Positions 53,101 to 63,435 of a stretch of DNA of 64,000 nucleotides are shown piece by piece. The position numbers and the translations under genes are program-made. The number at the start of each line of letters is the position of its first letter. Position 1 is the first letter of the stretch. A model generated the notes under the pieces. The model made no database searches, had not been told where the DNA came from, and worked only from the letters and a program-made list of their open reading frames with translations. This DNA comes from Candidatus Paraburkholderia kirkii (lineage in GTDB: Bacteria > Pseudomonadota > Gammaproteobacteria > Burkholderiales > Burkholderiaceae), in assembly GCA_001189345.1 (NCBI GenBank), contig LFKV01000023.1, forward strand, positions 149,899-213,898, given 5' to 3'.

Positions 53101-55500
53101 TCAGTAGTCGGCGCGTTCCCGGTCGATGCGCATGCCGCCGTCCTGATTGCGGTGATGCGGTTCGTCGCTCGGACGCTCGCGCGCGATGCGCATGACGTCG
53201 TCCGGATTCGTCCTCACGCGGCGCATCACGTTGGCGAGATGCACGCGGTCGCTGACCTGGATCACGAAGCGCAGGAGCTTCGCTTCCTGCGACACGTCCT
53301 CGTCCATCGCGATGTGCACGATGTTCGCGTTCGCCGAGGTGATGTCGGCCGCGACGCGCGCGAAGACGCCCCTCGTGTTCTTCACGAGCACCTTCACGGC
53401 GACGTCGAACAGGCGGCCCGGCTGCGGCGCCCACGCGACGTCAATCCATCGGCCCGGATCGCGCCGATGGATGCGCTGGGCCACGCGGCATTCGGTCGTA
53501 TGAATCGCCATGCCGAGCCCGATGCCGATGTAGCCCATGATGTCGTCGCCGGGAATCGGGCGGCAGCACGGCGACAGCTGCACCGACATGCCTTCCGTGC
53601 CCGTGATGACCACCGGCGGCGCGGTATTCGTGTTGTGATGCTCGCGATGCGGATGCTCGTCGTCGTCGGCGATGCCGCTTATCAGCACTTCGATGCGCTT
53701 GGCCATTACCGCCGCCACACGCCGGCCGAGACCGATGTCCGCGAAGATTTCCTGACGCGTCTTGTTGCCGGTCCACTGCACGAGCTTTTCCCACACTTCC
53801 GGCGTGACGTCCGAAAGCGCGAGACCGTAGCCCTTGAGCATCTGATCGACGAGCCGCTCGCCCAGCTGGACGGACTCGTTCAGGCGCATCGTCTTCAGGT
53901 AGTGACGGATGGCCGAGCGCGCCTTGCCGGTGCGCACGAATCCGAGCCACGCGGGGTTCGGATTCGAGTACGGCGCAGTGATCACTTCGACAATATCGCC
54001 GCTCTTCAGCTCCGTGCGCAGCGGCAGAAGCTCGTTGTTGATCTTGACCGCGATGCACTGGTTGCCCAGATCGCTGTGGATCGAATACGCGAAGTCGAGC
54101 GCGGTCGCGCCGCGCGGCAGCGGCATGATTTTCGACTTCGGCGTGAATATGTAGACTGCGTCCGGGAACAGGTCGATCTTGACGTGCTCAAGAAACTCGC
54201 TCGAATCGCCCGCTTCGCTCTGAATGTCGAGCAGCGACTTGAGCCATTGATGCGCGCGCTTCTGCACGTCGTTCAGGTCCGCGCCGCCGTTCTTGTACAG
54301 CCAGTGCGCCGCGACGCCCGCCTCGGCGATCTCGTGCATCTTGCGCGTGCGGATCTGGAACTCGATCGGCGCGCCGAACGGGCCGATCAGCGTGGTGTGC
54401 AACGACTGATAGCCGTTGACCTTCGGAATCGCGATGTAGTCCTTGAACTTGCCCGGCACGGGCTTGTAGAGCGCATGCAGCGCGCCGATGCACGTGTAGC
54501 ACTCGAGCGCGCTCTCGACCACGACCCGAAAGCCATACACGTCGAGCACCTGCGAGAACGACAACTGCTTGTCGCGCATCTTCTTGTAGATGCTGTAGAT
54601 CGTCTTTTCGCGGCCGGTCACTTCCGCGTTGATCTTCGCATCGGCGATGGTGCGCTGCACCGCCTCGAGAATCTTGCCGACGACCTCGCGCCGGTTGCCG
54701 CACGCCGCCTTCACCGCTTTTTCGAGCGTGGCGTAGCGGTTCGGATTGAAGTTCGCGAAGGAGAGATCCTGCAGCTCGCGATAGGTATTGTTCAGACCGA
54801 GCCGATGCGCGATCGGCGCGTAGATGTCGAGCGTCTCGCGCGCGACGCGCCGGCGCTTCTCCGGCGGCACCGCGCCCAGCGTGCGCATGTTGTGCAGCCG
54901 GTCGGCGAGCTTGACGAGAATGACGCGCACGTCGCGCGCCATCGCGAGCAGCATCTTGCGGAAGTTCTTCGCCTGCGCTTCCTCGCGATTGCGGAATTCC
55001 ATCTTGTCCAGCTTGGACAAGCCATCGACCAGTTCCGCGACCTTGGCGCCGAAGCGCTCGGCGATCTCGGTCTTGGTCACGCCCTGGTCTTCGATCACGT
55101 CGTGCAGCAGCGCCGCCATGATCGATTGCGCATCGAGCTTCCAGCCCGCGCAGATTTCCGCGACCGCGACCGGATGCGTGATGTACGGCTCGCCGCTCTG
55201 GCGATACTGCCCGAGATGCGCTTCGTCGCTGAAATGGAAAGCCGCCTTGACTTCCTTGATCTCTTCGGCAGAGAGGTAGCTCGACAGCGCGTTGGTCAGT
55301 TTCGCGATGGAAACGACGTCGTGCTTGCGCGGCTGCTCGGGCGTGGCGGTCGGGCCGAACAGATGGCGGAAGGACTGTTCGAGGACCGCGTCGATGTACT
55401 TGCGCGCCGCATGCGGCTTGTCCGCATCGAGCACCGAATCCTGATCGATTTCGATATCGGGATCCACGGCGGAGGAGACGGGCAACGGTGTCTGACTCAT
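53101..55500 (-). CDS. spoT: (p)ppGpp synthetase/hydrolase SpoT
   Basis: The 799-residue bifunctional enzyme controls the alarmone (p)ppGpp. It has the hydrolase HD domain (ALLHDVIEDQG, then LVKLADRLHNMRTL), the synthetase domain (VLDVYGFRVVVESALECYTC, KFKDYIAIPKVNGYQSLHTT), the TGS domain (DAVYIFTPKSKIMPLPRGAT) and a C-terminal ACT domain. Its place after rpoZ and gmk is the usual spoT order. It is intact and is the main stringent-response enzyme seen here. Confidence 0.95.
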   Translation of the reverse strand: MSQTPLPVSSAVDPDIEIDQDSVLDADKPHAARKYIDAVLEQSFRHLFGPTATPEQPRKHDVVSIAKLTNALSSYLSAEEIKEVKAAFHFSDEAHLGQYRQSGEPYITHPVAVAEICAGWKLDAQSIMAALLHDVIEDQGVTKTEIAERFGAKVAELVDGLSKLDKMEFRNREEAQAKNFRKMLLAMARDVRVILVKLADRLHNMRTLGAVPPEKRRRVARETLDIYAPIAHRLGLNNTYRELQDLSFANFNPNRYATLEKAVKAACGNRREVVGKILEAVQRTIADAKINAEVTGREKTIYSIYKKMRDKQLSFSQVLDVYGFRVVVESALECYTCIGALHALYKPVPGKFKDYIAIPKVNGYQSLHTTLIGPFGAPIEFQIRTRKMHEIAEAGVAAHWLYKNGGADLNDVQKRAHQWLKSLLDIQSEAGDSSEFLEHVKIDLFPDAVYIFTPKSKIMPLPRGATALDFAYSIHSDLGNQCIAVKINNELLPLRTELKSGDIVEVITAPYSNPNPAWLGFVRTGKARSAIRHYLKTMRLNESVQLGERLVDQMLKGYGLALSDVTPEVWEKLVQWTGNKTRQEIFADIGLGRRVAAVMAKRIEVLISGIADDDEHPHREHHNTNTAPPVVITGTEGMSVQLSPCCRPIPGDDIMGYIGIGLGMAIHTTECRVAQRIHRRDPGRWIDVAWAPQPGRLFDVAVKVLVKNTRGVFARVAADITSANANIVHIAMDEDVSQEAKLLRFVIQVSDRVHLANVMRRVRTNPDDVMRIARERPSDEPHHRNQDGGMRIDRERADY

Positions 55501-55571
55501 CTTCGCCTCCGTGATGGTGTGACGCGCTCGTACGTCGGTTGCAAAAAGTGAAACGGGTAATCCTGCCGCCC

Positions 55572-55775
55572 TTACACGGGCACCTTCTTCAGCATCTCGA
55601 TGCCGACCTGGCCCGCGGCGATCTCGCGCAGCGCGACGACGGTCGGCTTGTCGCGGCTTTCGATCTTCGGCGTGTGGCCTTGCGCGAGCTGGCGCGCGCG
55701 ATACGTCGCGGCGAGCGCGAGCTCGAAGCGATTCGGGATTTGTTTCAGGCAGTCTTCGACAGTGATGCGGGCCAT
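55572..55775 (-). CDS. rpoZ: RNA polymerase omega subunit
   Basis: 67 residues with the full omega pattern: [40 protein letters not shown] and [21 protein letters not shown] 55775 follows GGAAAC. It is intact, in the standard order gmk-rpoZ-spoT. Confidence 0.96.
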   Translation of the reverse strand: MARITVEDCLKQIPNRFELALAATYRARQLAQGHTPKIESRDKPTVVALREIAAGQVGIEMLKKVPV

Positions 55776-55845
55776 GTTTGTTTCCTTCTCAATATGGACT
55801 TTATTCTACCTTACGTGACCGATACGACCCGGCCACTGCAGTGCG

Positions 55846-56520
55846 TCATGCCTGCGGCGTGGAGTGGATGCCGAGGTCGACGAAAAGCTGCGTATTGCGC
55901 GCGTATTGCGAGGTGAAGCGCAGGCGCGTCGCGGCGACGAGACAGCGCAATTCGGCGAGCGTGCGATCGAAGTTCTCGTTGATGACGACATACTCTGCCT
56001 CGGATGCGTGCGCCATCTCGCTGCCGGCTGCGAGCAGGCGTCGCACGATCACTTTTTCGGAATCCTGGCCGCGTTTCTTGAGGCGATCTTCGAGCGCATC
56101 GAGCGACGGCGGCAGGATGAAGATCTCGACCGCGTTGCGGAACTGCTTCTTCACCTGCTGCGCGCCCTGCCAGTCGATTTCGAGCAGCACGTCGTGGCCG
56201 CTCTTCATCTGGTCCGCGATCCACAGCTTCGAAGTCGCGTAGTAATTGCCGTGCACTTCGGCGCTTTCGAGAAACTCGCCCTTGTCGCGCCGCTCCATGA
56301 ATTCGTCGACGGACACGAAGTAATACTGCACGCCGTTGGATTCCTTCGGCCGCGGATCGCGCGTCGTGTAGGAAACGGACAGGCGGATGGCTTCGTCCTC
56401 GGCGAGCAGTGCGTTCACCAGCGTGGACTTGCCCGCGCCCGACGGCGCGACCACCATGAACAGGTTGCCGGGATAGATACCCGTATAGTGGCTATGCGAG
56501 CGGTGCGGGGTGTTCGGCAT
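55846..56520 (-). CDS. gmk: guanylate kinase
   Basis: The 224-residue enzyme converts GMP to GDP. The P-loop is [13 protein letters not shown] near residue 25, with GMP-binding [29 protein letters not shown] and [13 protein letters not shown]. It begins nine bases after yicC and is intact. Confidence 0.96.
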   Translation of the reverse strand: MPNTPHRSHSHYTGIYPGNLFMVVAPSGAGKSTLVNALLAEDEAIRLSVSYTTRDPRPKESNGVQYYFVSVDEFMERRDKGEFLESAEVHGNYYATSKLWIADQMKSGHDVLLEIDWQGAQQVKKQFRNAVEIFILPPSLDALEDRLKKRGQDSEKVIVRRLLAAGSEMAHASEAEYVVINENFDRTLAELRCLVAATRLRFTSQYARNTQLFVDLGIHSTPQA

Positions 56521-56529
56521 AATGTTGCG

Positions 56530-57474
56530 TTACTCCAGATTCTGTACTTGTTCGCGCATCTGCTCGATGAGCAGCTCGAGCGTCATCGATGCATCGGCGA
56601 GTTCCTTCGCGGCGGCCTTCGAGCCGAGCGTGTTCGTCTCGCGGTTCAGCTCCTGCATCATGAAGTCGAGCCGCTTGCCGACCTTGCCGCCCTTCTGCAG
56701 CACGTGGCGGGTTTCGGTCAGATGCGCGGTGAGCCGCTGCAATTCTTCCGCGATGTCGATGCGGATGCCGTACATCGTCACTTCCTGGCGGATGCGCTCG
56801 GCAATTTCCTCGCGCGGCACGCCGGTTGCCGCGGCGCCTTCGGACGTCGCGATGCCGAGCGCGTCCTGCAGGCGCTCGACGATCTTCTGCTGATGCTTCG
56901 CGATGAGCTCCGGCACGAGCGGCGTGATGCGCGCGACGATCGCTTCCATCTCCGTCACGTTGCCGACGAGCACGCCGGCGAGCGCCGCGCCCTCACGCGC
57001 GCGCACTTCGACGAGATCGGCAATGGCCTGCTTGCCGCACGCGAGCACCGCTTCGCGCAGCGCCTTCGGCGACACTGCGCTTTCCGCGAGCACGCCGGGC
57101 CAGCGCAGGATCTCGCCGGTGCGCATGCGCTCGGCATCGGGGAACACGTCGAGCACGGCGCGCTCGAGCGTGGCGAGTTGCGTGAGCGCCTCGCGATTGA
57201 GCGCGCCCGCATTGGCGGTCTGCTCGACGCGATTCAGGTTGATGCGGATATCGACCTTGCCGCGCGAGAGCCGGGTCATCAGCATTTCGCGCAATTGCGG
57301 CTCGGTTGCGCGCACGTCTTCGGGCATGCGGAAGTTCAGGTCGAGAAAGCGCGAATTCACCGTGCGCAACTCCACCGATACGCCGACGCCCGAACCGCCC
57401 GCGCCATTGGGTCCCGCGCCGGCCGCGGCGACTTCGCGCGTCGCGCTGGCATAGCCTGTCATGCTGTAGATCAT
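56530..57474 (-). CDS. yicC: YicC-family endoribonuclease
   Basis: 314 residues: start [35 protein letters not shown], and the end [20 protein letters not shown] and [13 protein letters not shown]. The YicC family are stress-linked RNases whose position next to gmk is conserved. It is intact, with a Gly/Ala insert near residue 20. Confidence 0.92.
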   Translation of the reverse strand: MIYSMTGYASATREVAAAGAGPNGAGGSGVGVSVELRTVNSRFLDLNFRMPEDVRATEPQLREMLMTRLSRGKVDIRINLNRVEQTANAGALNREALTQLATLERAVLDVFPDAERMRTGEILRWPGVLAESAVSPKALREAVLACGKQAIADLVEVRAREGAALAGVLVGNVTEMEAIVARITPLVPELIAKHQQKIVERLQDALGIATSEGAAATGVPREEIAERIRQEVTMYGIRIDIAEELQRLTAHLTETRHVLQKGGKVGKRLDFMMQELNRETNTLGSKAAAKELADASMTLELLIEQMREQVQNLE

Positions 57475-57759
57475 GGTACGTCTCGCGATGTGAGCCTTCG
57501 TTGCGAAGGCCGGTTCATACGAAGCGCCCGGCGCTCTCGAAAGTGCCTTGGGAGTGGCACGCGTTTGGCCGCCGGGCGAGGAATCCGCATTATCCCATTT
57601 TTGTCACGAAGCCCGCCCGCACGCCGCCGGCGAGGCGTGGTGCGACGTACGCCGCGCGCGCAACGCCGCCGGGTGTTTGACGATAAAATCGATCGTTATC
57701 CTGCGTCGTGCGTGTTCCGCTCCGAGGACACGCGCCTTCAATCCCATCATCCGACACCC

Positions 57760-58509
57760 ATGACCGATTCTCCCCTGCTCAAGCCTTCTCCCCCGCGCCC
57801 GAGCGGCCGCCGCGCGAATCAGCTGCGCGACATGCGCATCACGCGGAATTACACGAAACATGCGGAAGGCTCGGTGCTCGTCGAATTCGGCGATACCAAG
57901 GTGATCTGCACGGCGAGCATCGCCGAGCGCGTGCCCGAATTCCTGCGTGGGCGCGAGCAAGGCTGGCTCACAGCCGAATACGGCATGCTGCCGCGCGCCA
58001 CGCACACGCGCAGCGACCGTGAAGCCGCGCGCGGCAAGCAGACGGGCCGCACGCAGAAGATTCAGCGCCTGATCGGCCGCGCGCTGCGCTCGGTGTTCGA
58101 TCTGAACCTGCTCGGCGCGCGCACGCTGCACATCGACTGCGACGTGATCCAGACCGACGGCGGCACGCGCACGGCGAGCATCACGGGCGCGTTCGTCGCG
58201 GCGCACGATGCGGTGGGCAAGCCTGGCGGCGGGCAAAATCGCGAAGTCGCCGGCGAAGGATTTCGTCGCGGCGATCTCGGTCGGCATCTTCGAAGGCTCG
58301 CTCGATCTCGACTACGACGAAGACTCGCAATGCGATACCGACATGAACGTCGTGATGACGGGCGCGGGCAGCTTCGTCGAGGTGCAGGAACGGCGGAGGG
58401 CGCGCCGTTCTCGCGCGAGGAAATGAACGAGCTGATCGCGCTCGCCGACAGCGGCATCAGGGCGCTGGTCCTGAAACAGAAGCAAGCGCTGGGGATTCAA
58501 GGTGTCTGA
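57760..58509 (+). pseudogene. rph: ribonuclease PH, two frameshifts
   Basis: ATG 57760 opens a normal RNase PH ([80 protein letters not shown]). Near 58225 one extra base and near 58390 another change break the frame; between them [20 protein letters not shown] and the end [20 protein letters not shown] are clear. The enzyme trims tRNA 3' ends; laboratory E. coli K-12 also lives with a broken rph. The end overlaps rdgB by eight bases. Confidence 0.9.
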
Positions 58510-59119
58510 TTCCACTGGACTGGGCCGCGTCGTCCTCGCATCGAACAACGCGGGCAAGCTGCGCGAATTCGCCTCGCTGCTGAATGCGGCGGGCATCAAA
58601 CTGATCGCGCAGGGCGAGCTCGGCGTTCCCGAAGCGCCGGAGCCCCACGCGACCTTCGTCGAGAATGCGCTCGCGAAGGCGCGGCACGCATCGGCGCTCA
58701 CCGGCCTGCCCGCGCTCGCCGACGATTCCGGGCTGTGCGTGCGCGCGCTAAACGGCGCGCCGGGCGTGTATTCGGCGCGCTACGCGTCGATCGACGGCGG
58801 CGCAAAGAGCGACGCCGCGAACAACGCGCGCCTCGTCGCCGATCTCGCCGGCAAGACCGACCGCCGCGCGTACTACTTCTGCGTGCTCGTGCTCGTGCGG
58901 CACGCGGACGATCCCGAGCCGCTCATCGCGGAAGGCCGCTGGCACGGCGAGGTGATCGACGCGCCGCGCGGCGCGCACGGCTTCGGCTACGACCCGCACT
59001 TCTTCCTGCCGTCGCTCGAGGCGACCGCCGCCGAACTCGATCCCGCGCGCAAGAACGCGCTGAGTCATCGCGCGCTCGCGCTGCGCGACCTGCTGCAACG
59101 ATTGAAGGAACTTGCGTGA
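58502..59119 (+). CDS. rdgB: dITP/XTP pyrophosphatase
   Basis: 205 residues with the HAM1 pattern: [20 protein letters not shown], the metal site [20 protein letters not shown], and [14 protein letters not shown]. It removes deaminated purine nucleotides. GTG 58502 overlaps the end of rph, so translation may be coupled. It is intact. Confidence 0.94.
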   Translation: MSDSTGLGRVVLASNNAGKLREFASLLNAAGIKLIAQGELGVPEAPEPHATFVENALAKARHASALTGLPALADDSGLCVRALNGAPGVYSARYASIDGGAKSDAANNARLVADLAGKTDRRAYYFCVLVLVRHADDPEPLIAEGRWHGEVIDAPRGAHGFGYDPHFFLPSLEATAAELDPARKNALSHRALALRDLLQRLKELA

Positions 59120-60345
59120 GCGCCGGACCCGAGGGCACCCCGACCCGCATCAACGTCGTGCAGGCTTTCACGTCGCCGGGGAGCATCCGGCTGACGTCGC
59201 TGCCGCCGCTCTCGCTGTACGTGCATTTTCCGTGGTGCGTGCGCAAGTGCCCGTACTGCGATTTCAACTCGCACGAGTGGAAGGACGACGCGTTCCCCGA
59301 GGAACGTTACCTCGATGCGTTGCGCGCCGATCTGGAAAGCGCGCTGCCGCTCGTGTGGGGACGGCACGTGCATACGATCTTCATCGGCGGCGGCACGCCT
59401 TCGCTGCTTTCGGCGAGGGGCCTCGACCGCCTGCTCTCCGATGCACGCGCGCTGCTGCCGATCGACGCCGAGATCACGCTCGAAGCCAACCCCGGCAAGT
59501 TCGAAGCGGCGAAGTTCGCGCAGTTTCGCGCGAGCGGCGTAAACCGCCTGTCGATCGGCATCCAGAGCTTCAACGAAGCGCATCTGAAGGCGCTCGGCCG
59601 CATTCATGACGCGACTCAGGCGCGCCGTGCCGTCGAAATCGCGGCAAAGCACTTCGACAACTTCAATCTCGATCTGATGTTCGCGCTGCCGCAGCAGTCG
59701 CTCGAAGAATGCCGGCACGATATCGAGACGGCCCTCTCGTTCGCGCCGCCGCATCTGTCGCTGTATCACCTGACGATGGAGCCGAACACGCTCTTCGCCA
59801 AGTATCCGCCCGCCCTGCCCGACGACGATGCCGCCGCCGACATGCAGGACTGGATCCACGAGCGCACGCGCGAAGCGGGGTTCGAGCGTTATGAAGTATC
59901 GGCGTATGCGAAGCCGCATCGGCAGAGCAGGCACAACCTGAACTACTGGCTTTTCGGCGATTACCTCGGCATCGGCGCGGGCGCGCATACGAAGCTGTCG
60001 TTTCCGTCGAAGATCCTGCGTCAGGCGCGTTTCAAGCATCCCGCGAGCTACATGGACCACGCACTCGCGCCCTCCGGAACCGCGATTCAGGAAGAACGCG
60101 AAGTCGGCCCGCGCGACCTGCCCTTCGAGTTCATGCTGAACACACTGCGTCTCGTCGAGGGCTTTCCGGTGCATTCGTTCGCCGAGCGCACGGGGTTGTC
60201 GCTGTCCGCGATCGAGCCCGCGCTCGCCGAGGCGGAGAAGCGCGGCCTCATCACACGCGATATCGAGCGCATCGCACCGACCGAGCTCGGCCAGCGCTTT
60301 CTCAACGATCTCCAGGAATTGTTCTTGAAGGATCCGAAAAATTGA
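59116..60345 (+). CDS. hemW: heme chaperone HemW (radical SAM)
   Basis: 409 residues. The radical-SAM cluster motif is CVRKCPYCDF near residue 43; further HTIFIGGGTPSLLS, NRLSIGIQSF and the HemN-type C-terminal domain (LPFEFMLNTLRLVEGFPVHS). GTG 59116 overlaps the rdgB stop as GTGA. HemW inserts heme into respiratory enzymes; it is not a coproporphyrinogen oxidase. It is intact. Confidence 0.93.
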   Translation: MSAGPEGTPTRINVVQAFTSPGSIRLTSLPPLSLYVHFPWCVRKCPYCDFNSHEWKDDAFPEERYLDALRADLESALPLVWGRHVHTIFIGGGTPSLLSARGLDRLLSDARALLPIDAEITLEANPGKFEAAKFAQFRASGVNRLSIGIQSFNEAHLKALGRIHDATQARRAVEIAAKHFDNFNLDLMFALPQQSLEECRHDIETALSFAPPHLSLYHLTMEPNTLFAKYPPALPDDDAAADMQDWIHERTREAGFERYEVSAYAKPHRQSRHNLNYWLFGDYLGIGAGAHTKLSFPSKILRQARFKHPASYMDHALAPSGTAIQEEREVGPRDLPFEFMLNTLRLVEGFPVHSFAERTGLSLSAIEPALAEAEKRGLITRDIERIAPTELGQRFLNDLQELFLKDPKN

Positions 60346-60356
60346 GCGCGCCCACG

Positions 60357-61566
60357 ATGGCGCCCGGCTCGATGATACGGCATCGCCCCTTCGCGCTTTT
60401 CTGGACGGCGGGTGATGTCGTCGGTGGCGTTTCAGATGATGTCGGTCGCGATCGGATGGCAGGTCTATTCGATCACGCATAGCGCTTACGCGCTCGGTCT
60501 CGTCGGACTCGTGCAGTTCGTGCCGATGTTCGTGCTGACGCTCATCGTCGGGCACGTCGCGGATCGTTACGACAGGCGCGCGATCGCGTACGTCTGCCAG
60601 TCGATCAAAGGCGTCGCCGCGCTCGTGCTGTGCCTCGGCGCGTGGCACGGCTGGCGCGACGTCGCGCCGATCTATGCGATCGCCGCCATTACCGGCGCGG
60701 CGCGCGCGTTCGAATCGCCCTCGATGGCGGCACTCTTGCTCAATCTCGTCGCGCGCAATTAGTTGCAGCATGCGAGCGCCTGGTCGACGTCGGCGAACCA
60801 GACGGCGCAGATCCCCGGTCTCGCGATGGGCGGCGTGCTCTACGGCCTGGGCGCACTCACCGTGTACGGCGCCGTTGCCGTCGCGTTTCTGGTTGCCGTG
60901 TGCGCGGTCTGCGCGATCAGGATCGACGAGGCCGTGCGCATGTGCGCGCCGCTGTCGTTCGAGGCGCTGTTCTCGGGCATCGACTTCATTCGCAGCAACA
61001 AGCCGGTGATTCTCGGCGCGCTGTCGCTTGATCTCTTCGCCGTGCTGCTCGGCGGCGCGACCGCGCTTCTGCCGGTCTATGCACGCGACATCCTCCATAC
61101 CGGCCCGTGGGGACTCGGCATTCTGCGCGCGGCGCCCGCGGCCGGCGCGCTTACCGGATCGATCTGGCTCGCGCATTTTCCGCTGCGCCAGCGCGCGGGC
61201 ACGGCGCTGTTCGGCGGCGTGATCGCGTTCGGCGTCGCGACCATCGTGTTCGGGATCTCGCACAATATCTACGTGTCGCTCGTCGCGCTGGCGGCGCTGG
61301 GCGCATCGGATGTGATCAGCGTGATCGTGCGCATGTCGCTCGTGCAGTTGCAGACGCCCGATGAAATGCGCGGGCGCGTCGGCGCGATCAACTCGCTGTT
61401 CATCGGGACATCGAACCAGCTCGGCGAATTCGAATCGGGGATGACGGCGGGATTGTTCGGCGCGGTGCCGGGGGTGCTGATCGGAGGCATCGGCACAATC
61501 GCCGTGGCGCTGCTCTGGATGCGGCTTTTCCCCGCGCTCAGGGCGACGAAATCGCTCGAAGGCTGA
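60357..61566 (+). pseudogene. MFS transporter, frameshift and amber codon
   Basis: ATG 60357 gives APGSMIRHRPFALFWTA; then a shift near 60412 leads to MSSVAFQMMSVAIGWQVYSI and VGHVADRYDRRAIAYVCQSI. At 60760-60762 a TAG interrupts the frame, which continues without shift as LQHASAWSTSANQTAQIPGL and through the later helices to 61566. It resembles enterobactin-exporter-like (EntS/MFS_3) carriers of 12 helices. It follows hemW directly. Confidence 0.85.
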
Positions 61567-61610
61567 GTGCGCCTTTCCACCGATGACTTGCGCTACAATA
61601 GGCGCCTGAT

Positions 61611-61700
61611 GGAGGTGTGGCCGAGCGGTTTAAGGCACCGGTCTTGAAAACCGGCGAAGGAGCGATCCTTCCGTGAGTTCGAATCTCACCGCCTCCGCCA
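61611..61700 (+). tRNA. tRNA-Ser (anticodon TGA)
   Basis: A 90-base class II tRNA: acceptor GGAGGTG with the 3' partner CGCCTCC, anticodon loop CTTGAAA between CCGGT and ACCGG, a long variable arm (GAAGGAGCGATCCTTC) and encoded CCA. A TACAAT box at 61594-61599 is the likely -10 element. It decodes UCA and UCG. Confidence 0.96.
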
Positions 61701-61862
61701 CCCGGCCTGTTTTGGCTCGTCTAGATTCGTCGCAATCAATCGCGCAAACCCTTGTCCCAAAAGGCTCTCAGCGCACCCCCCTCCCCTAGTCGTCAAAATC
61801 GTTGCGATTCGTCACGCTCAGTCGTACATTTAATGGTGGATTGAGCAGCAATGCCAAAAAAG

Positions 61863-63214
61863 TGGACTTGCCCCCGCAAAAGCCGGACAGCGGTGACGCT
61901 TAAATTTTGAGGTAGTCTTCTGCCTATGTTTAAGCCTAGTCACAACGTGGAACCTCTAGAAGTTCTGACCCAGCCGGAGCAGCGCTGCCGGCGTTCGGTT
62001 GAAGAGAAACTAGCGATAGTTCGCGAGACTTTCGGGCCCGGTACAACGGTCTCTGGCGTCGCTCGCCGACATCAAGTGAATGCCAACCAAGTCTTCGGCT
62101 GGCGCAAGCTCTATCAGGACGAGAGCCTATCGGTGGTCTGCCGGCGAGCACGTGGTGCCGGCATCTGACCTAGCCGAAGCAATGAAGCAGATTCGCGAGC
62201 TGCAGCGATTGCTAGGAAAGAAGACAATGGAGGTAGAAATCCTCCGTGAAGCAGTGGAGTATGGTCGAACAAAAAAATTGACTGCGCTCACCATTGCTGC
62301 CGGGGGACGACCGTTGAAGACGGTCTGTGAAGTCCTGGGGGTGTCGCGCTCGAATCTCGCAGTCAAGTCGAAGCGGCCGGCTGACTGGGTCGACCGGCGC
62401 AAGATGCCCGTGCTCGACGACACGGCGCTTGTCGCCGAACTTCATGAGTTGTTAGGCGACGCGCCGACGTATGGATACCGAGGTGCTTGGGCGTTGCTGA
62501 GGCGAAGCCGGGACATGCTGGCTCAACCGCGAGTAAATGCAAAGCGCGTGTATCGCGTGATGCGTCGCCACGGCCTGCTGCTTGAACATCGCCCTCGGCA
62601 CGCCTCGTCTACGCGTCGGCATGACGGCAAGGTCGCGGTGGATAGCAGCAACATGCGCTGGTGCTCGGATGGCTTCGAATTCCGCTGCGATGCCGGTGTC
62701 CCATTGCGTGTCGTCTTCGCACTCGACTGTTGCGACCGCGAAGCCATGAGTTGGGCCGCGAGCACAGGCGGTTACACTGGCGATATGGTGCGTGACGTCA
62801 TGCTTCAAGCCGTCGAGAACCGCTTCACCGGCGTGTTGAAGGCCGAAAGGGAAGTCGAGTGGTTAAGCGACAATGGTTCCTGCTACATTGCCGATGACAC
62901 ATTGAAGTTCTCTCGAAAAATCGGACTGAAGCCAGTAACGACACCCGTCAGAAGTCCGCAAAGCAACGGGATGGCCGAGAGCTTCGTTAAAATGATAAAG
63001 CGTGATTACGAAACGATAAAGCGTGATTACGTTTCGTGGATGCCGAAACCCGACGCCAGGACGGCGCTGCAAAATCTGGCCATCGCGTTCGATCACGATA
63101 ACGAGTCACACCCGCACAGCGCCCTTAAATACCGCTCGCCGCGCGAGTTTCGTCGGCAAGCAAATTCTCCAACCTAAACGGGACCGGCTGTCCGGTTATG
63201 CGGGGGCAAGTCCA
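61863..63214 (+). mobile_element. IS3-family element, IS2 group
   Basis: A 1352-base element with terminal repeats: left TGGACTTGCCCCCGCAAAAG and the complement of the right end TGGACTTGCCCCCGCATAAC, both followed by CCGGACAGC. It carries orfA and orfB. The flanks differ (AAAAG and TTCGC), so no target duplication is left, which suggests recombination between copies. The right side has cut an IS110-type gene. Confidence 0.88.
61926..63177 (+). pseudogene. IS2-group transposase (OrfA/OrfB), OrfA frameshifted
   Basis: ATG 61926 starts MFKPSHNVEPLEVLTQPEQR with a helix-turn-helix ([20 protein letters not shown]). A shift near 62140 moves to the frame with [20 protein letters not shown] (leucine zipper). 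The A7 run near 62267 is the usual -1 slippage site, but here OrfA and OrfB are already in one frame. OrfB has the integrase core ([41 protein letters not shown]). DYETIKR is duplicated by a 21-base repeat at about 62994-63031. The DDE triad looks complete. Confidence 0.8.
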
Positions 63215-63324
63215 TTCGCAATCTCCCCAACATAGCGAATCTCACCTCCGTTCGCATCGGCTACAGAAACCGCAATCGTCGCCTTGTGAACACCCATCCC
63301 AACGAACTTGCTAAACTTCTTCAC
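63215..63324 (-). pseudogene. IS110-family transposase, N-terminal stump
   Basis: GTG 63324, behind GGAGAGCAGG, opens KKFSKFVGMGVHKATIAVSV and ADANGGEIRYVGEIA, the DEDD-domain start of IS110/IS1328-type transposases (the first Asp of the family motif is replaced: GMGVHKAT for GIDVHKAT). It is cut after about 36 residues by the IS3 element. Confidence 0.75.
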
Positions 63325-63435
63325 GACCTGCTCTCCTCAATTGCGGCTCTGAGCCTTCGGTTCTTCGGAGCCTCAAGCTTAACCCGTATCGCTTGAGGTA
63401 GAGCAGGTCCAATACATTGTGTCTAGGAGAATCGT

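Noticed and set aside
52831..55551. 906-codon plus-strand frame
   Set aside because: Antisense of spoT, whose domains and catalytic motifs are unmistakable.
55864..58509. 881-codon plus-strand frame
   Set aside because: Mostly antisense of gmk and yicC. Only its last part is the first two thirds of rph, annotated separately.
59065..61263. 732-codon minus-strand frame
   Set aside because: Antisense of hemW and the MFS gene; Arg-rich composition without motifs.
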